A stretch of DNA of 64,000 nucleotides from Diorhabda sublineata. Its lineage: Eukaryota; Arthropoda; Insecta; Coleoptera; Chrysomelidae. The stretch spans positions 31,262,294 through 31,326,293 of the forward strand of contig NC_079474.1 in NCBI RefSeq assembly GCF_026230105.1, read 5' to 3'. Made by a program: the position numbers and the translations under genes. Under the pieces are notes generated by a model. It was not told the origin of the DNA. It saw only the letters and a program-made list of their open reading frames with translations, and made no database searches. Positions 51,701 through 58,900 of this stretch are shown here, one piece after another (positions within the stretch are counted from its first letter, which is position 1; each line of letters begins with the position of its first letter).

Positions 51701-53692
51701 TTTGTCTACCGAAAGTCAAAGGACGTGAGGATGTAAATAAAATAAATGATTTATTCGGATAATTACAATATATATGTACATACGTATAACTCCAACTAGA
51801 GATATATTTTTTTCAATCCCAATGCAATGAATAATATTTGTGTTGTATTGCATTGTAAATTTACAGTAGTTACAGTCTAAAAAATTCCATAATGGCGACG
51901 TTTAAACGCCATTGGAATCACATTCTGTACTAGACGTAGCGAGCAATTGAACAAATCGAGAGTGTGGATGGTTAGCACAGTCGCCAAAACTCGTGTCATT
52001 AGCCTCTCGGAGATTATAGTCTGGAGCGGGTGCTAGAGCGCAATCTTTTCTAATTACTAGGCAAATTACTTTTTTGAATATTCTGCTTCTTTCATGAAAT
52101 TAATATGATAAATAGAAAAAGAGGCATGTAATTGATATTATACTATTGGGAGAGAGAGTAATAGCATCGTTTTATGACTATATATTTCTTTCTAATCGCT
52201 ATTAAAATTAATATTCACCTCCTTTGCAGTTTCCATATTTGACGTTATGTTGATTCAATCAGAAGATATGTAAATATACATAGTGCTATCCATGCTTCTC
52301 AGTCGAACATAAAAACATAAACTGTGATTATTTTTCCTTTATTTATTTCCACACACTTTTCAGAACATCTGACTAAAGCTTCTATAATAGTATAGCATAA
52401 CATTCGTACACCACCGCCTGTTTAATATCATTGTCGAAGTTAAATCTTTACCTCTTAACTCCGCCTTCAGTTTTGCTGACAAATAGTCGGAAGGGTCAGA
52501 TCAGGGCTCTATGATGGGTGTTCAATCTCTGTGAAGTCACTTTCGTGTACATTATCTTTGGAAAGCGGAGCAGTGAGGGCTGAAGCAAGCGCACACCTCG
52601 GCTAATTTTGCAGTGCCTTTTTTTATAATTTTGTGACGCAATTGCATCAGTAAGTTAGAATAATATTCCGCGTTCACGGTTGTATTTGATTCCTCAAAGT
52701 CAATCGAAAGGATACCCTCGAAGTCCCAAAATATTGTAGATATCATTTTTTTTGTGTTGCTCGTGACCTATGTTATATTTGATACAGGTTATCATTTCCG
52801 ATGCTGCTCCATGGGATCTCTTTTAGATGTCGGATCATAGTGAAAGATCATAGTTCCATCACCCCTATTACAATTGATCCAATTACACTTTCTGGGTCCT
52901 CGCAGCAAAGCTCCAAATTCGAGGTATCCACAATTTTTGTCGTATTTAAATGCTCATGTTTTGAAAATCTCGGTTTGTGCTGGGATTTCTTTGGTTTTTA
53001 GGCGCCGGTCATAATTTCACCTACTTATGTTTTATGAAGTAGTTACCATCCCAGGAACCTACGTGGGTCATCTTCTAATTATTCTCGACCCTAGACCACT
53101 AGCAAAACAACTTTGAGGAATTTTTAATTATTGAAAATTATTTATCCTTCAGTAGTCAAAAATTTCATAACAGCACGAAAGTCAATTTGAAATATTGATT
53201 GAGTGGTTATTCGAGCTCTACTTTAACAAAATGTATAGAAGCAGCAAGTTTAAACTTTGTGTAAAGCTCGTTCAAACTTGTAACTGACACATGCATAGAG
53301 ATTTTAGCGAATGCATTATATTTACTATATGAGGCCATAAAGTTACTAACCACATTACGTAGGAGACATATAGAGTGGTATACCGATGTTCTTTCTCTCT
53401 CTATCAGCAGTTCGGACCCACTTAAAAAATCACCCATACCTCGCTGTCCCTCTATTTTTAAAATTAACTCAATAGTTTCGTGTCAATTTTATATTGACAT
53501 ATCTTTTATTTTCTTTTAGGTAAACGAATGTGTGTTGGAGACGAATTAGCTCGAATGTTTCAATTTCTCTTTTCTGCTACTATACTCCAAAAATTCTCGT
53601 TTTCTTTGCGAGATGAAAATTTCGATACTTGGGGCGAATGTGGGATAACATTAACACCCGTAGATCATAAATTTATAATAAAAAAGGTGTGA
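25076..53692 (+). CDS. phm: CYP306A1 (phantom), ecdysteroid 25-hydroxylase, complete six-exon gene
   Basis: Microsomal cytochrome P450 of the Halloween pathway; the family hydroxylates C-25 of the ecdysteroid precursor (ketotriol formation) in the ER of the prothoracic gland. Coding exons 25076-25382, 45819-45964, 47341-47543, 49715-50023, 50773-51140 and 53520-53692 join in frame to 501 residues plus TGA, the normal length for the family. Visible: N-terminal membrane anchor MYLYIIALFVLWITYIIW, proline hinge LPPGPWG, family signature TGRAPLYLTHGIM followed by ICAEG, helix-C WKEHR, I-helix AGLDTS, K-helix EAMR, FTPKRF, and haem loop FQTGKRMCVG with the cysteine ligand. All introns are GT..AG with matching phases (1,0,2,2,1). 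The ATG at 25076 is chosen because it directly precedes the anchor; an in-frame ATG at 24923 would add 51 residues before it. No disabling mutation seen. The neighbour, on the opposite strand, is CYP18A1. Confidence 0.95.
25600..26110 (+). pseudogene. RTE-like retrotransposon C-terminal fragment
   Basis: In shifting + frames: an LIYGNES-like block (about 25.79 kb), IQAAEMKCL, then TIEKQQLRGF and CRMENNIPAKRIWQAREMEK (about 25.93-26.02 kb) and RGPPRKWSE, the arrangement seen after the RT domain of such elements. Located at the start of CYP306A1 intron 1. Confidence 0.65.
26926..27240 (-). pseudogene. Non-LTR retrotransposon 3' end with ATC/GAT tail
   Basis: Minus frame 27162-26935 reads RNNIPHGRRPVGRPPKRWRD followed by an Arg/Asn-rich end, a typical C-terminus of RTE-like ORF2. 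Directly after its stop comes CGATGATGATGATA, a short simple-repeat tail as often found at the 3' end of such elements. Confidence 0.6.
27268..27300. repeat. (TA)n microsatellite
   Basis: About 14 TA units. Confidence 0.95.
27301..28800. other. Intron stretch without recognised feature
   Basis: AT-rich sequence in CYP306A1 intron 1. A 27.55-27.97 kb segment has a slightly higher GC content but no readable domain. Confidence 0.45.
28804..28893. repeat. (TA)n followed by (GATA)n microsatellite
   Basis: Roughly 34 TA units running directly into five GATA units. Confidence 0.95.
29498..29750 (-). mobile_element. Mariner 3' end (family M2), truncated
   Basis: Starts with CGAGGGTTGCTACTTAAGTT, the same end as the intact copy at 58818, and continues inward with its 3' region in reverse (AATAAGAAGAAATCATTG matches the 59.42-kb sequence). 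It stops abruptly at a Jockey fragment near 29750. Confidence 0.8.
30029..30075. repeat. Perfect 22-bp inverted repeat with 3-base loop
   Basis: Arms 30029-30050 and 30054-30075 are exact reverse complements around ATA. The right arm begins AGAATGATCAGTATGACTCT. The right arm belongs to the RT reading frame; the left arm looks like an inverted duplicate. Confidence 0.95.
30141..30702 (+). mobile_element. Internally deleted mariner (family M3) with both ends
   Basis: Left end TA-CGAGGCATATTTTTTAAGTA, right end reverse complement of CGAGGCATATTTTTTAAGTA followed by TA. The N-terminal transposase begins MPPTIVSPADCEVRAVIRFI and is joined, after a large deletion, to the catalytic C-terminal half with HDNACPHVANRTKDLI, YSPDLAPSDYHLFLHLKKHL and DDNEVKTVV. 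At 562 bp it is less than half the usual 1.3 kb, so it could only move in trans. The C-terminal half has a long intact frame (30385-30792), suggesting a recent insertion. Confidence 0.9.
30703..30766. repeat. (TA)n microsatellite at the mariner boundary
   Basis: About 30 TA units directly after the mariner right end; either the TA target sat in a microsatellite or the duplicated TA expanded afterwards. Confidence 0.95.
31171..32272. other. Intron stretch without recognised feature
   Basis: AT-rich; overlapping 64- and 72-codon frames around 31.53-31.80 kb have no recognised motif. Confidence 0.45.
32274..33262 (-). mobile_element. Mariner element (family M1), near full length but decayed
   Basis: The best M1 copy. 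Starts CGAGAATGGTCCCAGATGTA; minus-strand transposase pieces run in order: IKAELDATLGEP near 33.22 kb, a helix-turn-helix block near 33.1 kb, PGIIFIDYLKKEKTINCEYY (32.7 kb), QQDNASVIAMAKINKLKFEL and PDLSPSDYFLFPDLKKWLSG (32.5-32.6 kb), ending NADVMLAVYDYFEKLDNSY. Frameshifts and small deletions throughout. Lies in CYP306A1 intron 1. Confidence 0.85.
33317..33592 (-). CDS. Unassigned 91-codon ORF
   Basis: No recognised domain; contains a Tyr-rich middle part (SYGYYERIYNG) and two cysteines near the end. In intron 1, adjacent to the M1 mariner. May be chance or a repeat fragment. Confidence 0.12.
   Translation of the reverse strand: MDKTCSSPLKESSPDLRWVYQEATVHYKYELYTILNTRSYGYYERIYNGVAHSFLLIANKLLKFQFEGLSHFFKKCYSTKNLPKHCRPNTV
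33600..35870. other. Intron stretch without recognised feature
   Basis: AT-rich, no frame over about 60 codons of interest, no repeat recognised. Confidence 0.5.
35876..36700 (+). pseudogene. Non-LTR retrotransposon RT fragment (RTE/CR1-like)
   Basis: Text in changing + frames: NIYDNIPLRKLWTTLQQINI (35.89-35.95 kb), TKGLK*GCYLSPMLF (36.04 kb), YADDQIVIAQDLSYMTRKLI with the intact YADD active site (36.17 kb), and WGLVKKLN. The tail reads GRRSRISWEDGI near 36.52 kb and PRNMYES-like text at 36.64 kb. Broken by stops and frameshifts. Confidence 0.8.
36701..36973 (-). CDS. Unassigned 90-codon ORF
   Basis: A polar frame with RQMMPTQKDLVKLTAHDPRK and FNMAFIRDRVTYRG, more protein-like in composition than neighbouring chance frames. 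No family recognised. It sits directly after the RT fragment on the opposite strand. Confidence 0.2.
   Translation of the reverse strand: MSIEASIFVNKIKAKATSRQMMPTQKDLVKLTAHDPRKDLINKVKQSFQYFNMAFIRDRVTYRGVSVFDNSFKIIENSQNFLHFAWTYLI
37395..38335 (+). pseudogene. Jockey-like RT fragment
   Basis: Clear block order in shifting + frames: HGIVEQVHQVVKRV (37.40 kb), FDKVWHPGPLYK-like text (37.49 kb), QQVESGVPQGSVLGPILYLL (37.60 kb), HFADDTARL (37.69 kb), LNNCQLTQVESVKYLDC (37.88 kb), WKTHIQ, YWVIGRKSQLSLQNKIKTV (38.02-38.07 kb) and WGSQFNLEIIQNRLRK (38.1 kb). The copy is 5'-truncated and carries several indels. Confidence 0.85.
38340..39535. other. Intron stretch without recognised feature
   Basis: AT-rich; nothing supported. 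Confidence 0.5.
39540..40710 (+). pseudogene. Tc1/mariner-superfamily transposase with DD41D spacing (rosa-like)
   Basis: Reads VAERPKRGPQRTARSAENIT and TSIRRRAQELGLQRT (DNA-binding part, 39.79-39.93 kb), ISDKAHLNGYMNKQ (first catalytic D, here SDKAH for SDEAH, 40.08 kb), PLKVTVWCVIWSRRNIRRYF (40.18-40.24 kb), QQDDATLLTARITMELLRDL (second D, 40.35 kb) and DLTALDFFLWGYLKSKAY (third D). Between second and third Asp I count 41 residues, which separates it from DD34D mariners and Tc1. Frameshifts and stops disable it. The left end ACAGTGTCCGCCTGGAAGG is a candidate terminus; no matching right end was found. Confidence 0.8.
40711..42225. other. Intron stretch with unassigned ORFs
   Basis: Minus frames 41508-41308 (KEHIMKPGDLTKHSKRRQAA) and 41311-41009 follow each other and look like one decayed coding unit, but I recognise no family. 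The remainder is AT-rich and featureless. Confidence 0.3.
42229..42624 (+). CDS. Unassigned 131-codon ORF in GC-rich island
   Basis: Longest uninterrupted frame in this part of intron 1, with an acidic stretch (SESDEKVENEKEDAF) followed by an Arg/Trp-rich part (SWVYLRRPWRPMNLRGG). GC content is clearly above the neighbours. Positions 42460-42475 share a perfect 16-mer with the minus strand of the 3.6-kb island. No family recognised; a repeat remnant is as likely as an exon. Confidence 0.25.
   Translation: MTNIGYYSRNTKMVISQCNGIFRCADKNSESDEKVENEKEDAFNSLTSNWRQTRRISHHQYLLAFTQDGAGREKNSWVYLRRPWRPMNLRGGVTSKNARRHFQKMRWNSTGKLIKYVFLLKSYCIYQIHKL
42683..42722. repeat. Perfect 17-bp inverted repeat, 6-base loop
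   Basis: AGGAATTATGAAGGATG at 42683-42699 and its exact reverse complement at 42706-42722. Confidence 0.95.
43691..43800. repeat. Partial copy of the fold-back repeat of 9.9 kb
   Basis: ACACCAACACTCACAATTAC followed by ACTGTCT matches the arm of the element at 9885-10069, and AAACAGTGTG appears about 50 bases on, as in the other arm. The CGCGCG core is missing. Confidence 0.6.
43960..44300 (-). pseudogene. Mariner transposase fragment (family M4)
   Basis: Minus frame 44236-43997: LDQQRIRMNIFQALTRFEQN, HQFTTVHESWIHQYSPKTKN, the region of the first catalytic Asp (VDE-x-WIH in the family; here VHESW, so the Asp is replaced). Followed by KCCMVIAIPMFQ-like decayed text. Confidence 0.75.
44301..45229. 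other. Intron stretch without recognised feature
   Basis: AT-rich; only an uninformative 80-codon frame at 44951-45193. Confidence 0.45.
45230..45425 (-). pseudogene. RTE-like retrotransposon C-terminal fragment
   Basis: Minus reading gives VDGRRGVGRKKNKLWLRNVR, DWTNMSVPELFHIAKDREGF and KVVIANLR then stop, the same C-terminal region as at 19.3-19.5 kb (WLN..LFRAAV..K..MVANL). Lies 400 bp before exon 2 of CYP306A1. Confidence 0.7.
45819..45964 (+). CDS. phm: CYP306A1 exon 2
   Basis: Acceptor is a long T tract then CAG; the first two bases complete a glycine codon. Encodes LICAEGEVWKEHRRF and the C-helix region, ending ..AIDFIK in phase 0 before GTGGGT, a weaker donor than the others. Confidence 0.92.
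46010..46510 (-). pseudogene. Mariner remnant (family M2) in CYP306A1 intron 2
   Basis: The sequence around 46.01-46.25 kb is a reversed copy of the 3' part of the 59-kb element (AAACAAATATTTATAATTGG; TTGTCGAAG; TACCTCCAAAACAT). Minus frames contain TTTMRVLTNQFKQKRF, a shifted version of the HDNASSHT region. Confidence 0.7.
46850..47250 (+). pseudogene. Possible mariner-type remnant in intron 2
   Basis: Degenerate + text with SKTDLSPLDYRLF at 47.12 kb (family SPDLAPSDYHLF) followed by SLRL..RTVAKSRRPEWQF-like remains. Only this block is convincing. Confidence 0.4.
47341..47543 (+). CDS. phm: CYP306A1 exon 3
   Basis: Opens in phase 0 after TTGATTTTAG with YLDLEEDGREVDIFPG and ends ..PLNFLPFLR at AG|GTATAC, phase 2. 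If the donor is not used the frame stays open for about 30 more codons and then stops. Confidence 0.92.
48062..49000 (-). mobile_element. Mariner element (family M5) in CYP306A1 intron 3
   Basis: Left terminus TA-CGAGGGCGATTCAGATATGA. Minus-strand transposase pieces in order: AVTTMSEQ, STSAIFKWAKAFKGAKTSRR (about 48.83-48.9 kb), VFWDRPGVLNIVYMNKQRP (48.54-48.58 kb), GITPYDDQIFRPLKEAFGGK and FNTDDDVEEF (48.24-48.32 kb). Frameshifted and lacking a right inverted end. Confidence 0.75.
49080..49714. other. End of intron 3
   Basis: AT-rich intron sequence; nothing recognised. Confidence 0.5.
49715..50023 (+). CDS. phm: CYP306A1 exon 4
   Basis: Acceptor TTTATTTCAG. Encodes FFPKYQKIMSFIKSG through the I-helix FGAGLDTSLTSL, which carries the oxygen-activating AG-x-DT/S motif. 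Donor AG|GTAAAA, phase 2. Confidence 0.93.
50600..50740 (+). pseudogene. Possible Tc1-type transposase end in intron 4
   Basis: The + frame reads HFIKRLLWPSGSFDLSPIE, resembling the WPxxSPDLSPIE block around the third catalytic residue of Tc1 transposases. Nothing else is recognisable in the intron. Confidence 0.4.
50773..51140 (+). CDS. phm: CYP306A1 exon 5
   Basis: Acceptor TTGTTGCAG. Encodes WHFLYLAKNPSVQDEI, the K-helix EAMR, the GYKIPKGT turn, FTPKRF and the first half of the haem loop (PFQTG). Donor G|GTCAGT, phase 1, so the glycine codon before the haem cysteine is split. Confidence 0.94.
51141..52309 (+). other. First part of CYP306A1 intron 5
   Basis: AT-rich; a GC-richer patch at 51.89-52.05 kb contains ATGGCG..CGCCAT palindromic bases but no readable domain. 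Confidence 0.45.
52310..52790 (-). pseudogene. Mariner transposase fragment (family M6) in intron 5
   Basis: Minus frame 52746-52552 reads STIFWDFEGILSIDFEESNT and NAEYYSNLLMQLRHKI, the second catalytic region of mariners. After a frame change comes LEHPS-SPDLTLPTICQQN-like text (family YSPDLAPSDYHLF) at about 52.47-52.53 kb. Ends not found. Confidence 0.75.
53520..53692 (+). CDS. phm: CYP306A1 exon 6 (terminal)
   Basis: Acceptor TTTTCTTTTAG. Encodes KRMCVGDELARMFQFLF, the haem-ligand cysteine and L-helix, then the C-terminal strand with GECGITLTP, ending at TGA. Confidence 0.93.
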
Positions 53693-53719
53693 AATTATGT
53701 TGTATCAACAAAATTCTTC

Positions 53720-53725
53720 AATAAA
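53720..53725 (+). terminator. Candidate polyadenylation signal of CYP306A1
   Basis: AATAAA 28 bases after the stop codon of exon 6, a plausible place for the cleavage signal. No transcript evidence. Confidence 0.5.
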
Positions 53726-55164
53726 TTCTTTCTTTTTTATATCTCTTTCATTAGAACAATCCTGATTCAAACTTACAATTTATATATCAATCCGTTTACT
53801 ATAGTTTTTATGCACCAAAAGGTTTAAAAAAACACAGGAAATTAACTGAAAAAACTGTGATTTATTAAATTAGGTCTGTTAAAATTATTAAATAACAAAA
53901 TAATCTTAATCTTAGCATAAGTCTTAGAAAGATTTCATAAGCAAGAACGCTAACGCACACAAAATATTTACAAAAATGGTCTTACAACTAAAAAGTGAAA
54001 TACGAAATTTTAAAACTTAAATTAATGAACGAAAAATTTGAAAATTTGAATACGAACTTCCGGAGTTTCAAAAATACGATTAATCGATTAATTTCAAGTA
54101 ATCTATAAAGAAAAAGGTACAAAGAAGCAGGTTAAATGAGTTCAAAATGACGTAAATTAACTTTCACAAATGGTTTGATTGGGTAATCAAAAAAAAAAAC
54201 AGAATAAATTTACGAATTCGCTAACAAATAAACTTTAATTTAATGAAACAAACCTACATAAATTTTTTAATTAATGAAAATATTTTTTATAATAGGCAGT
54301 GGGTTCCCTATCAAAGGCTTTCACGAGTGATTAAAACTGATAGAATGAATAATACATAAATAATAAATTAAAATAATAAATATAAATAACACGTTCTGAT
54401 TTCGCATTGTCCTCAAATTTTTAGCAGATCCGCTGTCGAATTATTTTAATACAAGAAGGGCGATTAAAAGTGTTCGAATATATGAGAACGAATGAAAAGA
54501 AACGAAAAATAAAGAAGTCGAAATAAGAAAACAGTGAAAATAATCGATCGTAATAACTTAAAAAACTTATTTTATTTCCCTTTTCTTCTCATCTTTTGAT
54601 ATCGAAAATACGTAAATTACTGGAGAAATCTACTTCTTCGTAAATTACAAACAAGGTAACATAAGCGTTGTCAACTCCAGTCAAAACCGTCTGGTAAACA
54701 ACAAAAATAATATGATAAAATGGTCGCATAATGGTAAAAAAATACAAAGTAACTATGCACCGATTGAAATATAATGAGATGGGAATGCCTGACTAGTTTA
54801 TATACTTAATACTATGTGATAATGAACACATTGCACAGCCGATCCGTATCGGAGATCTGTCACACGTTTTTTTTTTCTCTTTAAACTAAGGAATGCTTTC
54901 CATCTCCATCAAAAACTATAAATAAGAACCTTTTGGTTGGTTGGATTTTTCATGAAGTCTATAGGTAAGTACCATGCCCCACTACTTAGCAAGTTTTTAT
55001 CAAGTTTCATACCATGGAACACTCCTTCCCTCCCTCACCACCCACAGAAATAGGAAACAGTTTTAAACCGTGCTCTCTTAAACTCCGTACCATCTCCTAC
55101 TTGCTTGGTAAAACCCAAACATAATTTTTTTGTACTATTGTAATGATATTGTTTGTATTCGGCA
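53726..55164. other. Intergenic region between convergent CYP306A1 and CYP18A1
   Basis: About 1.4 kb holding both 3' untranslated regions. Very AT-rich, no repeat or ORF of note. TTTATT at 54571-54576 would be AATAAA for the minus-strand gene, some 590 bases after its stop; other A/T-rich candidates exist, so the end of CYP18A1 is not settled. Confidence 0.5.
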
Positions 55165-55570
55165 TTAGTGACTACCAGCTGGTCTTATATTTGGTTCTTC
55201 ATTGTCCCAAACCATAGGTCTAGGAGTTAGACTAACTTTGAATGCGTTCGGACTAATGGTAACGCCAGCGATGCCTTTGAGACTCGGTAATGTTGCACCG
55301 TCAGGTACTGAGATATCGAAACAATGGAGTAGAGAGGAGAAGAAAAGGAAGAGCTCCATCCTTGCGAGTATTTCACCTAAGCACATTCTTCTACCAACTC
55401 CAAATGGTAAAAAATATTCTGGTTTGTGTACTTTGCCCTCGGAATTTATGAACCTTGTGGGGTTGAACGTTTCTGGCTCTTCCCATAAAGATTGATCCAT
55501 GTGGACCGCATGGAGTAGGGGTACTATTTGTGCGTGCTGGGGTAGGTGAAATCCATTTAACTTGGTGTCT
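55165..55570 (-). CDS. Cyp18a1: CYP18A1 terminal exon
   Basis: Acceptor TTGTTACAG. Starts by completing the arginine of THAPVR, continues DTKLNGFHLPQHAQIVPLL, FNPTRF and the intact haem loop FGVGRRMCLG, and stops at TAA (55165-55167). Confidence 0.94.
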
Positions 55571-55891
55571 CTGTAACAAATAGAAAACGTTTACTTTTCA
55601 TTTAAGTGTACGATAATACACAACTAAATGTTTATATAATAAAAGAAATAATAATTTTGTATGATTCAAATAAATATGTGCGTCATCCTATAAATTAGCT
55701 CTATCGGCATAATCCTAAATCAAAACATGAGATCCGATACGAGTTGGGCTCCAAAAATCAGAATATTAGGTCAACTGGTACAGAACAACAAGAACGGACA
55801 ATATCACACAGCTTGAAGAGCATAAAGAAAATCAGTGAGTCAGTTGCAACTACTACTCCATTCTCCAGAAATAACCATAGAGATAATATTA

Positions 55892-55930
<39 letters not shown>

Positions 55931-58900
55931 GTATGGTAGCTTGTTAAAGTCGACCCGAACGGCTAGCAGAGAGAGAAATAACATCGGTATACTACTCTCT
56001 ATATCTCTCTATTCTGATAAGATCGAAATGACGTCGAAGTAATACCTCCGTCTGAATGCTGACGATTTTCATGGAACAAAACGTAAATTGGTCGTTGAAG
56101 CTTCCAAATTTGCAATATCAGGGACGGCATTCAGATAGAACATCACTGGAATATGAATGAAATTTAAGGAGAGCAACTTTAATGTTGAAGTATCTGCTTG
56201 ATTTACGAGTTACATTGTAATTATAGAGAAAACAACTAGTTAGTCGATTGGTTGGAGGGGTGTTTCACTATTTGGCACGTGAAAATATTATATCGAACTT
56301 TATGTAACTCATTGGACAGACGATAAAGCAGACTATAATTTAAAGCTGACTTACGTAAGTACTTCGGAGAGTGCGTATATTGAACTTATTACATAAACCC
56401 CTGAAGTTATTGTCTTAAACCATTTCAGTTTTGCGTACCATTACGAAATTCCTTAAGAAATCGTCTGTGAATAACCAAAGTTCGTTGACCGAAAAAATAT
56501 GAATTATTTTTAGGCTTTTGACTTTCACTTTTTTGTAGAGGCGAATTTTAAACAGACAGTTCCAAATTCGGTACGTATAGTACCGACGCTTCGGCATGCA
56601 CATAACTGTTAAAATTTACTGTAAAACTACTAAAAGTGGGTGAATGGGTGTCGGTGCTTTTTTCATCAACTTCAACGGTTACCAAAATATTATTCAAACT
56701 ATATGCTAAGCGTTATTTTCTTGTTTTTGATAATTTTTTAAAAATGGATTATATTATTTTTTGGTTTCAGATGATATTTTGAAAGCGTGAGAGATTAATA
56801 TTCAGTTCAACAAGATAAAAAATGCCTATGTTTTGAAGTATTTCGATTTATCATGAATAGCAAGTCCGCTGTATCTTTGTGTTTTTAATCGATATAAAAC
56901 TTCCTGTCCGTTAGTTTCTTCTTTGTTATGTAAATTTTCGTTATGTTTAGATCGGCTTTTATAAATCTCAATGTAATTTCTCGTACTTTTTCTACACATT
57001 TACCCGTTGCCTTTCCTTTCCTCTATCAACAATTGCTACCTTTCCTCTATTTTTTTAATATATATCTATACTATCCCAATCCGCGTTTTGTTATATCTTC
57101 CTCTTTGTTTTTTCTCACACAAATCCGGTTTTTTATCCTTATTTGACTTTTTGCTGGCTATATCTACAATTGTATTCATTATGTTATCTTCCTCAGTATT
57201 CCTTTTCACTTTTCTATTAATGTATCCGTACCAACCCAATCTGCTTTTTACTATGTCTTCTACATTGTTTTTTTTATACATTTATCTGGTCTCCCTATCT
57301 TGATTTGGCCTTTTCCTTACCATGTCGACAGTTGTTTTTCCTTTTGTTTTTTATCACACATTTACCAATTATTTGGTCTTTTCCTTACTCTATCTACACT
57401 TGGTATCCATTATGTTGTTTTCCTCATTGTTGTTACTTTTTTATGAAGGTATCCATACACCATCTCCATCTACTTTCCACTATGTCGTTCCAATTGTTTT
57501 TTTTTACATATTTAACCGGTTTTCCTATATTGCTTTGGCATTTTCTTATTTTAGTATGCAGTCTTTTATTTTCCTCAGTTAATTTTTTCCATGACTGCAC
57601 TATTCCAGCCCGCAAAATTTTTCTCTGGAAGATCAGTCATTTGTTTTCTTCTATCTCATCATTTGTCTTATCGCTTCCTCATTTGATGTCTATATCCTCA
57701 AAATCCTCTATCTCTTTAGTCTTTAGTTGTACACTAAACAATTTTTTAAAGAAAAATTGTAAATTGTTGAAGCTACTCCGTATTCGGTTAAATCCTATTT
57801 ATGAATATAAACATTTTTTCGACATTGCCCTCTTTGTTCAATGTTATCAATTCTCTTAAATATTATAATATCATTATCTACATAAACTTGTGTTTGTCTC
57901 CGTTTTCTTTTAAGCAGCTCTGAAAACTTCATGTGATATTAAGAAGATGTGAAGATATCATATCGTCTTCATGACGATGAGGAACTGAATTATCAAGAGC
58001 TATTCATTCTCTTCGTAAAGGTCAAGAATTATTGAGAGGTTTACCAAATGATTTGAATAATTATTAAACTGTATGTAGCGATAAGGATGAGACTTGAAGA
58101 AAATTACTTATCTTCCTCGCTTAACTATGAACTGATCATAACTTTTTCTTAATCACTTATTAATGTTTCTTTCTCCACTTCAGATTCGATAATTTACAAT
58201 AATTTTAAAAAAATTCAAGCCATTGAAAGTTATGGAAATCCCAAAAATAAAAACAAATTAATTAGTACAGTAAATACCTAATATATTTTTTAAATTAACT
58301 GGAAAATGTATTTTCACAAGAAAATATGAGTTTGTGATATATCTTTATATGATTCTCTATTCCCATATATTTATCACAAAAATTGATATAGGAACAAATG
58401 ACACAATTTGAAAATTTGCTCAAATACACTAAAAACACTAAAATGTAAGTTAAGCAATTCAAAGTGTAAACAACAATGAAGCACGTTAACATCAGGTGTC
58501 TATGCTGGCCCTTTTATCGATCCTCATCTAAATATACACCAATTTGTAAATATATTTTACGATAAAGCAAAAAAATGATGATATAAGAAGAATTGAAGGA
58601 AATACTATTACAAGAAAGTTATGAATATGATCAAAACCCAGTAGTAAATGATGTTAAGATCAACAAGTTGATAAAAAAATAAGAAAAAACATTCTTGTAA
58701 TACATATTAAAGATGTTATAAAGAACATGACATACTCAAGCTTCTTTGTTTCTTTTGATTTTTAGTAAAATCAAATTTTCTTGAAAAAAATTATAAATCA
58801 GGATACTATTTCAAATACGAGGGTTGCTACTTAAGTTTTGAGATATGGAAACACTGATATGAATGTGTCAAATCTGACATCATAACAATATTTTTAATGG

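Noticed and set aside
55202..55495. 97-codon + strand ORF
   Set aside because: Shadow of the CYP18A1 terminal exon on the other strand.
57305..57859. 184-codon + strand ORF, the longest in the window
   Set aside because: Composition is dominated by Phe, Leu and Ser because of the pyrimidine-rich tandem tract; no start context, domain or splice signals; the opposite strand looks more like degraded coding sequence.
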